From: Echiichthys vipera
Lineage: Eukaryota > Chordata > Actinopteri > Perciformes > Trachinidae
Direction of reading: 5' to 3'
Assembly (NCBI GenBank): GCA_963691815.1
Contig: OY829650.1
Coordinates: 4,645,093-4,709,092 of the forward strand
Length of the DNA stretch: 64,000 bases
The notes under the pieces are model-generated. The model saw only the letters and a program-made list of their open reading frames with translations. It was not told where the DNA came from and did not search any database. The translations under genes were made by a program, and so were the position numbers. Every line of letters begins with the position of its first letter. The stretch's first letter is position 1. Below, piece by piece: positions 51,971 through 63,317 of the stretch.

Positions 51971-52269
51971 CCGTAGCTTTGACTCGCTGTGACTCCGTAT
52001 TTCCACTCGGTATCCATCATGGATGAAGCCATGCGGAGCTTTCTCACTGGCAGGAGAAGCCTGAAACGTCTCAGCTGGTTGTTGTTTCAGTTAATACTAA
52101 CACGGGCTTCGCCTTCGCCTCCCGTCGATCCCACTGCTCCTCGGCTTTCGGTTGTTCCCGTCTCTGCTTTGAATTAAGTAATATGCCGATGATGTTGTTG
52201 TTTTTTTCTAAGAAAACATGGAGCTGGTTTGTATTTTTGTATTTATTGAATGGAATGGTGCGGAGACGA

Positions 52270-52275
52270 AATAAA
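52270..52275 (+). terminator. chrd: Candidate distal polyadenylation signal of chordin
   Basis: AATAAA followed by a GT-rich stretch (GATGTCTGTTGG), after about 280 bp of single-copy sequence. If this is the original chordin 3' end, the satellite lies inside a 3' UTR of about 4.2 kb. Confidence 0.35.
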
Positions 52276-52399
52276 GAAGATGTCTGTTGGTTAAAGACGG
52301 GATGGCTGTGGGTTTGTTCTCACTCTTTCCTTCCTTTCCTTCTGTGTGTGTGTGTTGTTCACGAAAGCAGTGACAGCTGTGACTGACTCCACTTAATCC

Positions 52400-52690
52400 T
52401 TCCTTTCTCTTTCTTTCTCCATTGTTCTCTTCTTCATCTTCTGCACTGTTCTGTTCTTTCATCTGTTACTTCTTTTCTTTCTTTGTCACGTCTTTCTTTC
52501 TTCTCTCATCTCACTTCCTCGTCAATACCTGTTGTCTTTTCCTCATGTCTGCTCTTTTTACACCTCCTCTCCTCTCTTCCTCTCCTCCTTTCCTCTCCTC
52601 CTTTCCTCTCTTCCTCTCCTCCTTTCCTCTCCTCTCCTCTCCTTCTCTCTTTTCCTCTCCTCTCTTGTCTCTCCTCTCCTCCTCAGTCAC
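52400..52690. repeat. Pyrimidine-rich tract (TCTCC/TTCC type)
   Basis: About 0.3 kb of CTCCTCTCC- and CTTTCC-type sequence, giving Ser/Leu/Pro-rich artefact frames. Confidence 0.8.
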
Positions 52691-52725
52691 CACATGTTCT
52701 CAGCAAGGATTTGTCACACACACAT

Positions 52726-52727
<2 letters not shown>

Positions 52728-52788
<61 letters not shown>
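52728..52788. repeat. (CA)n microsatellite
   Basis: About 30 CA units. Confidence 0.95.
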
Positions 52789-52790
<2 letters not shown>

Positions 52791-52895
52791 GCGCAGACAG
52801 ACTGAAACATAAACACACATTCACAGATGTGCACATGTACAAACTCCTGAATCAGGAACACACACATTGCCAAAGGGCAAGCCGAATTCTTTCCA

Positions 52896-53041
<146 letters not shown>

Positions 53042-53125
53042 CTGCACTCTGCTGGACAGACTGTTGTGTTACACTAAAAGGTTCCTCCTTTGGCACCTGT
53101 TGACCTTTCCCCTGAGGCACAGAGC

Positions 53126-53127
<2 letters not shown>

Positions 53128-53158
<31 letters not shown>
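53128..53158. repeat. (TG)n microsatellite
   Basis: About 15 TG units. Confidence 0.88.
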
Positions 53159-53161
<3 letters not shown>

Positions 53162-53289
53162 CACTCCCTAAATGCATGCTGGAAAGTCATCATGAAGGGA
53201 TGGGGGGTTGTCAGAGCCGGATGGTAGAGGTCAAAGGTTAAACATTCTGAGCTACGGTCTGTGGCATGTACCAGCCTGAGCCCTGCACC

Positions 53290-53295
<6 letters not shown>

Positions 53296-53351
<56 letters not shown>
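53296..53351. repeat. (TG)n microsatellite
   Basis: About 27 TG units. Confidence 0.93.
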
Positions 53352-53353
<2 letters not shown>

Positions 53354-53981
53354 TCCACTTTCCGAATGAATTATCTCAAAACAACAACTTCTTCCCATGA
53401 AAGCACACATAAGACATTATTAAATTGTTTGTTAACGTGCCACAGATGCAACTGCGGATAACTGTCGTCTTCTTATTTGTCTCTCACCGCCTCCTCCGCA
53501 GATATATGTGTTTAGTCTGTGACTGATATAAAAGCAGCTCTGTGATGAGTGATTCATCTTCTTTTATTAGTGTAATTACATTCAAACCAGAGCCACATGC
53601 TATGAACTGGACTCTGGTCCCTCTCTCTTCTGTGTGGTTGAAGAAAAACACCATGCTGTTTGATTTAACATGGATGTCTTCGTCTTTTCGTCCTTTTTTT
53701 TTCACTCTCTGCACAAGAAAGTCAAACTTCAGAACTCTTTTCTGGGCGCAAAGCAGCCCATGGATCCTGAAAGTCACTGGATTCTCTGAAGTTAAGGAAT
53801 ATCACGGCTCATAACGCCCCGAGCGTCTCATTAGTGAGCTTCAGAAGTGCTGGTAGGTGGATTATTCTACCTTCACACAAAGTGACGCTTGCTGTTTCCC
53901 CCTGTTTCCAGTCTTTATGCTAAGCTAAGCTCAGACGCTGCTGGCTGTAGCTCCATATTATTACCCAACATGCAACACAAT

Positions 53982-54327
53982 TGTGGTGGTTAGCTCTGTC
54001 GCCTCACAGCAAGAGGGTTCCTGGTTTGCATCCCTGCTGGGGCCCTTCTGTGTTGAGTTTGCATGTTGTCCCCGTGTCTGCGTGGGTTTTCTCCGGGTTC
54101 TCCGGTTTCCTCCCACAGTCCAAAGACGTGCAGGTGTTCGGTTCATTGATGACTCTAAATCACCCGTAGGTGTGAATGGTTGTCTGTCTCTGTTCGTCTC
54201 TATGTGTCCTGTGATAGACTGGCGTCCTGTCCAGGCTGTATCCCGCCTCACGCCCGATGTCAGCTGGGATCGGCTCCAGCCCCCCCGCGGCCCCGACAGG
54301 GACAAGCGGTTGAAGATGAATGAATGA
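53982..54327 (+). mobile_element. SINE (V-SINE-like), near full length
   Basis: tRNA-like head (GTGGTTAGCTCTGTCGCCTC), body and ATGA tail are all present. No clear target-site duplication was found. Confidence 0.85.
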
Positions 54328-54378
54328 CATACTGCTCTTTAACTGAGGATACATTTGCAGAGGTGTGATTCAAAAGCA

Positions 54379-54577
54379 GGGCTGCCCAACCCTGCTCCTG
54401 GAGAGCCACTGTCCTGCATGTTTTAGGTTTCTCCCTGCTCAAACCTGTGACACACTTCAGCTGCTTGATAACGAGCACATCATTAGACTCAGGTGTGCTG
54501 GAGCAGAGCGAACCTAAAACATGCAGGACAGTTGCCCTCCAGGAGCAGGACTGGAGATGCCCGGTGTAGCAGGTGAA
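54379..54577. mobile_element. Palindromic MITE, second member of the family at 14888
   Basis: CTGCTCCTGGAGAGCCACTG at the left and ACAGTTGCCCTCCAGGAGCA at the right are imperfect reverse complements. The arms continue inward to the ACTCAGGTGTG region. Confidence 0.72.
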
Positions 54578-54789
54578 TGTGTATAATTCAGTCAGAGTAC
54601 AACTGAACTGACACAGCAGGTTGTTTAAAAAAGGGTATAAAAAGAGTAAAGAGATTCAAAAACCTACAGTAAAAAAGAACATTATTAGTGGACTTTTAGT
54701 TATTTTACCATCAGTAAGTTACAGAATTACCAGTAAATCAACATTTATTGTGCAGAATGAAATGCGTATTTGATGTGTCTTTCAGATAT

Positions 54790-54940
54790 CGTTGCCACCG
54801 CACTCTACGGGGGAATTGTTGGGTCTGTGTAAATCATAAATAAGTCATAGAGTGTGGTCTTTACCTACTCTGTAAAGTGTCCTGAGATAACTTTTGTTAT
54901 GATTTGGCACTATGAATAAAATTGAATTGGATTGAATATA
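54790..54940 (-). mobile_element. Interspersed repeat, 3'-end type, inverted relative to 56119-56262
   Basis: About 140 bp (GTTGGGTCTGTGTAAATCAT through GGCACTATGAATAAAATTGA) occurs in reverse complement at 56.1-56.26 kb. The ATTTATAGTGCCAAATC type end and AATTC repeats are common at fish retroelement 3' ends; class uncertain. Confidence 0.6.
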
Positions 54941-55235
54941 GAAGAAGAATAAATAGAAGTTAATAAAGACCCTCTGTGGTCTTTGAACAAAGCGACAGAG
55001 GTCAGTGTGGCTGTATGAGGTGCTCCTCCATAGTCAGTGTGTTACCTACAGTAGAGGGGCGCGGCAGGCAGGAGCTGATTACAACGCAAAGTATATGAAA
55101 GTGCATCTAAAAATCATGACACTAAAACTAGCACAAGCACCATGAAACTGTCACATATAGGGGAAATATGAAATGATGTAATAATGTCTTAGGCATCACT
55201 TTAGACACATTTCGCCCAAAGTTCAGATCTGGGGA

Positions 55236-55283
55236 AATTCAATTTCCCCATTGCGGGATAAATAAAGTGCTTCTTCTTCTTCA
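55236..55283 (+). mobile_element. SINE tail fragment (second family)
   Basis: CAATTTCCCCATTGCGGGAT, AATAAAGT and CTT repeats match the 3' ends of the SINEs at 13115 and 60915. Only the tail is present. Confidence 0.65.
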
Positions 55284-56118
55284 TTACGTAGACGCCAAAA
55301 CACGGTTAAAGCTTGGAACCGGACCAGATGAGATTAGGAGTATGCTTGAATTTGAATAAACTCCTTCATTCATTGTCATGCAAAACTAAAATCTAACCCT
55401 AACCCTGAATGAGAAAGCAAAAGAAGTGCATGAGATGTCATGAGAACTAAACTTTTCCAATGCAAATATGTACGCGCACGTTACTCTTAAAAGCAGTTTG
55501 AACCCCGCGGAGGGATTGAAGGGGTTACATTCCTGACTTCTGGTTTAGGAAGTCAGAAAATCCCTTACAAAATAGTATTGGGAATGACCCGTAACGTAAC
55601 GCGGTTAAACTCCCCTTGTAAACACCACTGACAGAGAGGCAGAGGGGGAGCTCATCAATATTTTATCACTGCTGCCCTCTGCTGTGAACAGCTGAGTCTA
55701 CATCTTAAATCACAGCATTAAAATGAGGATTCAATGTTTAACCGAGTGTAAATACACACGGGCCCTATACGGCGTCATAAAAGGCTTCTTTAGGCTCGTA
55801 CAGCAGCAGCAGCAGCAGCCTGTGTGGCACCATAATGGACCTTTTTTCTGTATTTTCACACACTTTGCATGCTCTACTGGTGCAGTATTGGGGTTAAAGC
55901 TTTGCTCAAGGGCATTACAGCAGCCAATTTAAGGGGGAACAAATGAATGCTCTTCTCTGTAGGTTGCAGGAGTTGTCTTCTGCTGTTCTGTGTTTTAGTG
56001 CATGTCGGTGGAGTCAAGGCCAGGGTCGTCAGAGGAGACGTGACACACCTGTGGGGCCTGGCTCACCTGTCCTTCAGAGGGCTGCAGGCTGAGCTCGGGC
56101 TCTTTCTTCACGCCTCAC
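55284..56118. other. Unannotated stretch
   Basis: Includes a short CAG run (about 55800-55818) in a frame with five Gln residues, and a small frame at 55947-56219 that starts with a hydrophobic stretch but runs into a repeat. Neither has gene support. Confidence 0.4.
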
Positions 56119-56262
56119 TCTATTCAATTCAATTCAATTCAGTTTTATTTATAGTGCCAAATCATAACAAAAGTTATCTCAGGACACTTTACAGAGTAGG
56201 TAAAGACCACACTCTATGACTTATTTATGATTTACAGAGACCCAACAATTCCCCCGTAGAGT
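56119..56262 (+). mobile_element. Interspersed repeat, inverted partner of 54790-54940
   Basis: Starts with AATTC repeats and GTTTTATTTATAGTGCCAAA and ends near CCCCGTAGAGT. It is the reverse complement of the other copy over about 140 bp. Confidence 0.6.
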
Positions 56263-58003
56263 ACGGTGGAGACGAAAACCTTCACTATAACAGACAGGAA
56301 CGTCAGACAGACCCAGCTCTGTGGAGGAAGGACATCTCTCTGCACCGGAGAGAGGAAGAGAAGGAGAGAGAAAAGACGGACAGATGGACAGAGAGAGACA
56401 AAGACAGACACAAAGACAGAGACGGACACACTTATATATATTTATTCTTACCTTTACACACCTCGCAGTCTTGGATTGCCAAGTAGTGCTGGAGTAGAGA
56501 CTCCACAGATCCACTCTGGGATAATGCAGAAAAACTCTCTGGTTTGTTTATATTTATTTAAACCAATCACAATCATCAGTCCAATCACCAGAGACAATCA
56601 TCAATCAATCAATCACAGTCTGTTTGAGCAAGAACGTGGTTGCCACGAACAACCAAAAATGACCACAAAGAGGCTACGTTTACACATGGCTAGCTATTTT
56701 CATACACGGACATTCTGCCATCTCCGTTTTCAACAAATAATATCATGCACACCTGTCCTTTTTCAGACTTAATTAGCCAACGATCCATGATCACCGCAGC
56801 CAAATGAAAATGGAAACATAGATTACACGTATGACGTAGGTGCAATTTCTGGCGCAGACTGTGGCGTCAGCTGCGGGGAACTCAGTCTTTCTCTGTTAAC
56901 ATGCAAAATGGGGTGTTTTAAATCTAAACTTTGGTTGTTTTTTTTTTAGAAAGAATTGTTTTCAGAGGGGAATTCTCCATTTGCATGTAAACAAAGGGCC
57001 CAAACGCAGGGAAATTTCTGTTTTTTACAACGGGGCCAGAGACAAAAAGTTACTATAGTGGTGCAAAACAACCATGAAGAGGTGTTAAATGACATTAAAT
57101 AGACACAAAATGACCACATGGAGACAAAAAAACAACATCAAATTTGGAAGTTAGGGGTCTTGTTCCTACGTAGACGGAGTGGGGGGCCTCTTACATGTCT
57201 GTGCCCAGGGGCCCATCCATGACTGCGCGGTAAGACTTGATGAAACTTGATAGCTGGTGATCTAGAGGTGAAGCCTGCCTTTACTTTAGCTCTGGAGCTC
57301 TCACTGGTCTCGTTTAAACCACAGAAGGTTTGCTAACTAATGGCTGCACGTCATTCTTGCAGAAACGTATTAAACCGTTATCACAGAAGCTTGTGTGAAG
57401 TGGAACGAATCTTAAATTTGTCAAGTCAGAGTCAATTAAAAATGTGGTAAATCAACCTCGAATGGGGATGATGATGATGTGTCCAGGCCGTTCTCATTCC
57501 CAGGGCGTTAAATATGGCAGTTTTTGTCACAGCCCTTGGCATCTGGCATTCAAACAGAAAACCCAGCCGCAGTGATACTAGACGCTCATAACCAAACTCC
57601 ACGTAAGGAGGTTGGGTGGGGGAGGGGGGGGGGGTGGATGGGTAAAACAAAAACCGGACTTTCACCTAGAAGACCGAGTTCATGTCCCGTGCGTGCATGT
57701 GACAAAAGCACTTAATATAACCCCACCCATGATCTTTTCCTAGCCCTAACCAATTGGCTTTGTTGCCTACACGTAACCACCTAAACAACATGTTCCCTGT
57801 CTTCAAAACAGCGACTGCGGAGCATCATTGGTTTTACGCACGGTGAACATCGACAAGTGATGCCTGAAAGGGTCCTGACAAAATAGCCGTATTTGAAAAG
57901 TTGCTGATGAGAATGGGGTTGCTGTGTCAGAGAGCAGATCGACATAAGAGAGAACTATGAACAAGTTGTTTTAGTTTTAGCGCAGATTGGATACAAGCTA
58001 GCT
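56263..58003. other. Gene-free stretch with low-scoring repeat traces
   Basis: A GA-rich tract lies at about 56347-56430, with possible MITE traces around 56655-57010 (GGCTACGTTTACAC type) and a G-run at about 57619-57632. No coding sequence is supported. Confidence 0.45.
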
Positions 58004-58472
58004 CAGGGGTCTGCAACCCGCGGCTCTTGGGCCTTACGCGGCTCTTCAGCCCTTTTTCAGTGACTCCCTGTAGCTTTGCAAAAAAATACCATGCACAGTA
58101 GACAGTCTTTCAAAGGGAACACCTGTTATTTTGTAGTTCAAGGTGATTTTTTAATAAAATATTGCGTGAAAATAAAATACGCGTCACATCCTACGTTTAT
58201 GGCCCAGCGCCTTTCGCTGCAGGTGGCTAATCTGGAGTTTCTGACCCGTCCGTACGCTAACCCTGGATAAAATCCCCCCAAAAAATAGTGACGTGGACAT
58301 TAATTTGCTTTCAAATGATGATGTCTCACCTGTATGCTCGATACTTGTATATAATTATATATAAAGCTTTATAAGCTTTGATATCAAATGTGTTTTGTGG
58401 CTCCGGACCAATCTTATCTGATGGAAGAGGGCGCAAAATGGCTCTTTTGATAGCAAAGGTTACAGACCCCTG
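58004..58472. mobile_element. Non-autonomous hAT-type element with 8-bp target-site duplication
   Basis: Termini CAGGGGTCTGCAACC and, inverted, GGTTACAGACCCCTG form 15-bp terminal inverted repeats with one mismatch. Flanks AGCTAGCT (57996-58003) and GGCTAGCT (58473-58480) agree at 7 of 8 bases. CAGNGGT-type ends and an 8-bp duplication are the hAT signature. The 469-bp interior has no transposase. Confidence 0.88.
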
Positions 58473-59049
58473 GGCTAGCTAAACGTAGGTCGCCGGCTCG
58501 ATGGTTGTTGGGGGGGTTTGGAGAACAGTACCATGCAGATAGTGGAAGGGAGGGATCCCAGCACTCTTCTTCCATTGAAGGCGAATACACGCCTCATGAT
58601 ACACTCACCCATACACTCCTGGCACTGCTGACATTACTGATTCCCATGTTTTTCTGGACGCTTATGTTGAACGAATGATCCCTTCAAGGTGAAATGTGGT
58701 CGGTCTGACCCTCAGGCTGCTCCAGGCGCACACAAACAGGTCCAGGTGCATCTGGGAGAGAAGACTGAAAAAAAGGCGGCACAAGCCTCAGATTTTATCA
58801 CATCAAAAGCACCGTGACTGTCATTTTCTTGGTATTTCATCGTTTTGTCGAGCCTGGAGCAACAAACCGCCCTCTGGGTTTAGGGAGGATGGTAAACAAG
58901 TTGATGCTTGAAATCATAAAGTGGAACTCTTTATATTGCTTTTTGCCATTCTCGTTTGGTAAAACTTCCACACTCCCATCATCTTCTGTATTCAGCGTCG
59001 GCAGATCTTTCCTGACTTTTAGGATTTCACAAAGTTATATTGATAAAAA
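58473..59049. other. Unannotated stretch
   Basis: No supported feature up to the next SINE. Confidence 0.45.
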
Positions 59050-59401
59050 GGCTACACGGTGGTGTAGTGGATAGCACTGTTGCCTCACAGCAAGAAGGTT
59101 TCAGGTTCGCATCCCAGCTGGGGCCCTTCTGTGTGGAGTTTGCATGTTCTCCCCGTGTATGCGTGGGTTTTCTCCGGGTACTCCGGTTTCCTCCCACAAT
59201 CCAAAGACATGCACGTGTAGGTTAATTGGCGACTCTAAAATTGCCTGTAGGTGTGAATGGTTGTTTGTCTCTGTTCGTCTCTATGTACCCTGCGATAGAC
59301 TGGCGTCCTGTCCAGGGTGTACCCCGCGTCACGCCTGATGTCAGCTGGGATCGGCTCCACCCCGACCCCGGGATAAGCGGTTGAAGATGAATGAATGAAT
59401 G
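59050..59401 (+). mobile_element. Full-length tRNA-derived SINE (V-SINE-like) with 13-bp target-site duplication
   Basis: The best copy of the family: head GGTGTAGTGGATAGCACTG (A-box region), B box GGTTCGCATCC at 59104-59114, conserved body, LINE-like 3' tail and ATGA repeats. A perfect duplication ATATTGATAAAAA lies at 59037-59049 and 59402-59414. Confidence 0.93.
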
Positions 59402-60087
59402 ATATTGATAAAAAAAAACAGGACTAGCAAAACCCAGAAAGAAGAGGCAACTTTATTTGTCTTTGGCCAATGAGGCAATTCAAACAGCTTCAAGTAAAAC
59501 ATAAGAAGGTGCTAAGCTCAAATACATTGATTGTGCCTTTACTGTCAAGCACCTTGAGATTGATTGTGTTTGCTACATAAATAAAAGTCATTATTAGAAT
59601 TATTTGGACATGTATTTGACAATATAAAACACCCATAAATAGCATTTTAAAAGAGTAAAACACACAACCCTGTCTCCTAGAATATAACGATATGAAACTG
59701 CACAATTGGGTCACATTTCTAACTCGCTTTAATCATTTTTAAGACGTCTACCTTTGTCTTCCTGGAATGAAGAGTTCACTCACTCCCTCGTTCACCATCA
59801 CACCACCTCCTCCTTCGGTTTCCTGACTTCCACCTTCCAGTTGAATGATTAATGCCATAAAAAGCCTTCAATCCACCCCTTGATCCACCCTTCTCCATGT
59901 CTCACCTCCCTTGGTTACTTGGCTAGGCCTGTCAAGCTTTTGAACCCAGCGTGTGAATATTGCCTTCTCAACGATATCAATATTCCAAAGGAAACCACAG
60001 CAAAATTCTGGATTAAAGTTAAATAGTTTACGTGAAACAATCAACGTTGACTTTTGGTTTCACACAGGACACGTACAGCAGTCTCCT

Positions 60088-60495
60088 GGGTGAAACTCAA
60101 GCCCCAACCACAGTGACTTCCCAGTTGATCCAATAAGGAAGTGCCAGATATGTCAGTTCTCTGAGTGTCCACTAGGGGCAGGTTTCATTACAGAGCAGTT
60201 TCTCATTGACCCCCATGTTAAACAGGCCGTTTTCACAGCATCATTAAACCAGTTTAAGGCCTGGTAGGAAAAAAACATTCTTGTCCGTATGTTTAGGTCT
60301 TATCTCCATGACAACACTGAGGGGGGTGAATTTTTTTGTACCAGGCTAGTTTTTATTTTATTGGAGGTTTAAGTTTATGAATAATTAGGGGCGTGGCCTC
60401 TTGAGTGACAGCTAGCCTCTGGCCCTCACTTCTCCTCAGGGGTAAACATCAGCCAGATGGACGGATCTCCCTCCCCCCAACGTCACATACATGCC
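60088..60495 (-). mobile_element. Partial copy of the TIR element at 62262-63105, inverted
   Basis: About 380 bp (with GTCCACTAGGGGCAGGTTTC, TTGACCCCCATGTTAAACAG and GGGGCGTGGCCTCTTGAGTG) is the reverse complement of 62495-62910 with scattered differences. Its termini are not included. Confidence 0.82.
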
Positions 60496-60914
60496 CTCTT
60501 TTAAAAATAAATATATAAATGAAAGCCCAAAGCAGGCGAGCTTATCTACACGGTGTAATTAGTGCAATTTTTCATAATGCAAAGATAAATTTCACTTCTG
60601 TGGCTTGTCCCGGGTTTTTTTTTGACACAATAAATCGAATGTCTGTTATCCTATTTGAAGAAAAAGTTGGAGAAAGGGAAGGGGCGGGAACGCCGGGAAA
60701 CCGTAACCATGAGGACGGGATTATTGACAGAAGGACAAACTTTCATGTAACGGGTAACAGGTAAGTTATAAGAGGATCGAGCATAGAGCTGTGAAAGAAA
60801 CAGGAGGAGGAGCTCATAAAGGGAGAAAGGCAAGCCCAAATAAGCAACTACACTTTAGAAAGTCCAAAAAAAGCAACACGCGACTGACAATATTTGTAAG
60901 CGACTTTACAGACT

Positions 60915-61287
60915 GGGGCGGCAGCAGCTCAGTCCATAGGTGACTTTGCTGGGAACCGTAGGGTCGCTGGTCCCTGTGTGGACCATGAATGGAGCGTGGA
61001 CTGGTGGCTGGAGAGGTGCCAGTTCATCTCCTGGGCACAGCAGAGGTGCTGTTGAGCAAGGCACCGAACCCCCAACTGCTCGGGGCGCTGGTCACTGGCA
61101 GCCCCCTCGCTCTGACATCCCTCCTTAATTGCATGTATATAGGTCCTGTCTGTGCTTGTGTGTGTGTATTTCGGGCCTGTGTGTGTAACATGATTAATAA
61201 TAAGAGTGAAAACATTCAATTTCCCCGTTGCGGGATAAATAAAGTAATTCTTCTTCTTCTTATTCTTCTTCTTCTTCTTCTTCTTCT
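60915..61287 (+). mobile_element. tRNA-derived SINE (second family), near full length
   Basis: Starts GGGGCGGCAGCAGCTCAGTC, has a tRNA-like head, then TGAATGGAGCGTGGACTGGT and CCCCCAACTGCTCGGGGCGC, and ends AATTTCCCCGTTGCGGGATA with CTT repeats. Flanked by TTGTAAGCGACTT and its exact reverse complement, so it may have inserted inside a hairpin-forming repeat. Confidence 0.85.
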
Positions 61288-62261
61288 ACAGAGAAAACAA
61301 GTCGCTTACAATAAGCGGATTTGGCAACACTGCTCTCAGGTGGGCAGTTTTTAAATGCCACTGAGTCTTTTTTCCAAACCTCCGAGCTTTAATCTGGTCT
61401 AACAAACAAAAAAAAAGAAATCAGTATCTAACTCGTGGACACTTAAACCCTCAGACTCAAAGGTGATGGGTTGACAGATTCTCCGCACAGATGGCCACTG
61501 GGTGTGATTAATGCTCTCCACGTTCCTGTGATGTTTCTGCGGTTACATCAGCCAGCCTGTCAGAGGTACCTGTCCGGGTTTCTCCTCCGTCTTGACCATC
61601 TAAGATGAAAGTCCTTCACACGTCGCATGCTTCAGGAATCTTTATTTCTTCTTTGCCGCTTGACATTAAAGGTCGTCTCTGATGTTTGTCTCCTGGAAAA
61701 AAGGAGGGTTTTCGAATCTTCGTCTTCTCTGCCTTCTCTGCATCTCTTCCCTCGTCCTGTGCTTATAAACCCCCCATAAAGAGTTAATCTCTGCTCAGTC
61801 TTTAATGCAAAAGAGCCAAAATCATTAACTGAAGTTCATCAGTGAATGACTAACCTGTCATCTCTCTTTCTTTAATCAGTGCATTGATGGAGAGAATTCA
61901 ATTTGAGACGCTGAAGCATTGAAAGGTTCAAGATTATCCAGCTCTTATTATCCTCTCTGTCCTGACAGTCTTGTGTTATATGTTGTGTCATGATGTCATG
62001 TTGTGCCATGTTACTCATCTCATTGTCATCCTCATGTTAAGTCAAGTTGCGTAATGCAATTTTATGTTATACAACTAAGGAATATGTATCAACAGCTTTG
62101 TATAATATGTACTGAAACAAAAACGTATGCCCAACGATTGATATATCTTATATCATATGATGTTTAATTTACCGCTGTGTAACCATGACAGTTAAATTAA
62201 GGCAACCAAACGACATGGTTAAGAACTGTAAAAAGGTTGTGGTTTAGTTTCGTTCTTCAGC
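61288..62261. other. Unannotated stretch
   Basis: No exon, RNA gene or repeat family could be supported. Confidence 0.45.
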
Positions 62262-63105
62262 GACAAAAACACAAGGCTATGGAGGGAGGCATGGTCACCA
62301 ATCAAAGATGGTGGCGCTTTAGAGGTTTGACACTGGTCTGCGATTGCCATGAGGCTCAATCGGTGGCGCACACAGACTGTAAAAAAATGGACATAGCCTC
62401 TTCGTCAAGGTTCGTCCTCTCAACTTGATTCACTCGTACTCGGCTACGGGAGTCGCCATTTTGTCAGACTTTGACTCCGCCTCCTTTCCTCTGAAAAAGG
62501 GCATGTATGTGACGTTGGGGGGAGGGAGATACGTCCATCTGGCTGACGTTTACCTCTGAGAAGTGAGGGCCAGAGGCTAGCTGTCACTCAAGAGGCCACG
62601 CCCCTAAATATTCATAAACTTTAACCTCCAATAAAATAAAAACTTGCCTGGTACAAAGAAATTCACCCCCCCAGTGTTGCCATGGAGATATGACCTAAAC
62701 ATGCTGACAAGAATGTTTTTTTGTACCAGGCCTTAAACAGGTTCAATGATGCTGTGAAAACAACCTGTTTAACATGGGGGTCAATGAGAAACTGCTCTAT
62801 TATGAAACCTGCCCCTAGTGGACACTCGGAGAACTGCAGTTTGTGGCACTTCCTTATTGGATCAACCAGGAAGTGGCTGTGGTGGGGGCTTGGTAGTGCA
62901 CTATCGTTGAAAGAGAAGAAGAAACGGACCAAGCGCACCCAAACAGCACCTGAGCAGAAACCATCACTTTAAATGTACCGCCATCTGCTGGAACCTTCCA
63001 ACAGCTCAGCTCAAATTCCCCCGCGCATGCGTCATACCCCTAAATCACCGCCATCTTTGATTGGTGTCCCTACCTTTTTCCATAGCCTTGCACAAACAGT
63101 GCTTT
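62262..63105. mobile_element. Element with terminal inverted repeats of about 65 bp
   Basis: The left end (AAGGCTATGG, then ACCAATCAAAGATGGTGGCG) is the imperfect reverse complement of the right end (CCGCCATCTTTGATTGGTGT, then CCATAGCCTTG). The interior includes the segment that occurs inverted at 60.1-60.5 kb. Non-coding; class not determined. Confidence 0.7.
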
Positions 63106-63317
63106 GGGACCCAACCACCACCCAGACCCCCCTCCCTATGTGGGTTTTAGGGCTCTTATACTGTGTCACCTGATTTCCCTTCCTTGTTCTGGACGCAGTT
63201 CCTACAGCAATAAACACGTGGATAACATACGAATTTAAGCATTCATTTTCGTAGGTATACGAACAGTGAACGAGGAAAGTCTGTGTTATATTGAAATGTG
63301 ATTTTGTGTGAATCTGC

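Noticed and set aside
53484..53814. ORFs on both strands near 53.5-53.8 kb
   Set aside because: No domain, splice context or composition bias supports a gene.
55392..55410. Telomere-like CTAACCCTAACCCTG
   Set aside because: Only about two repeats; too short to be an interstitial telomere sequence.
55947..56219. 90-aa ORF with a signal-peptide-like start
   Set aside because: Its second half runs into an interspersed repeat, and nothing upstream or downstream suggests exons; kept only as a remark.
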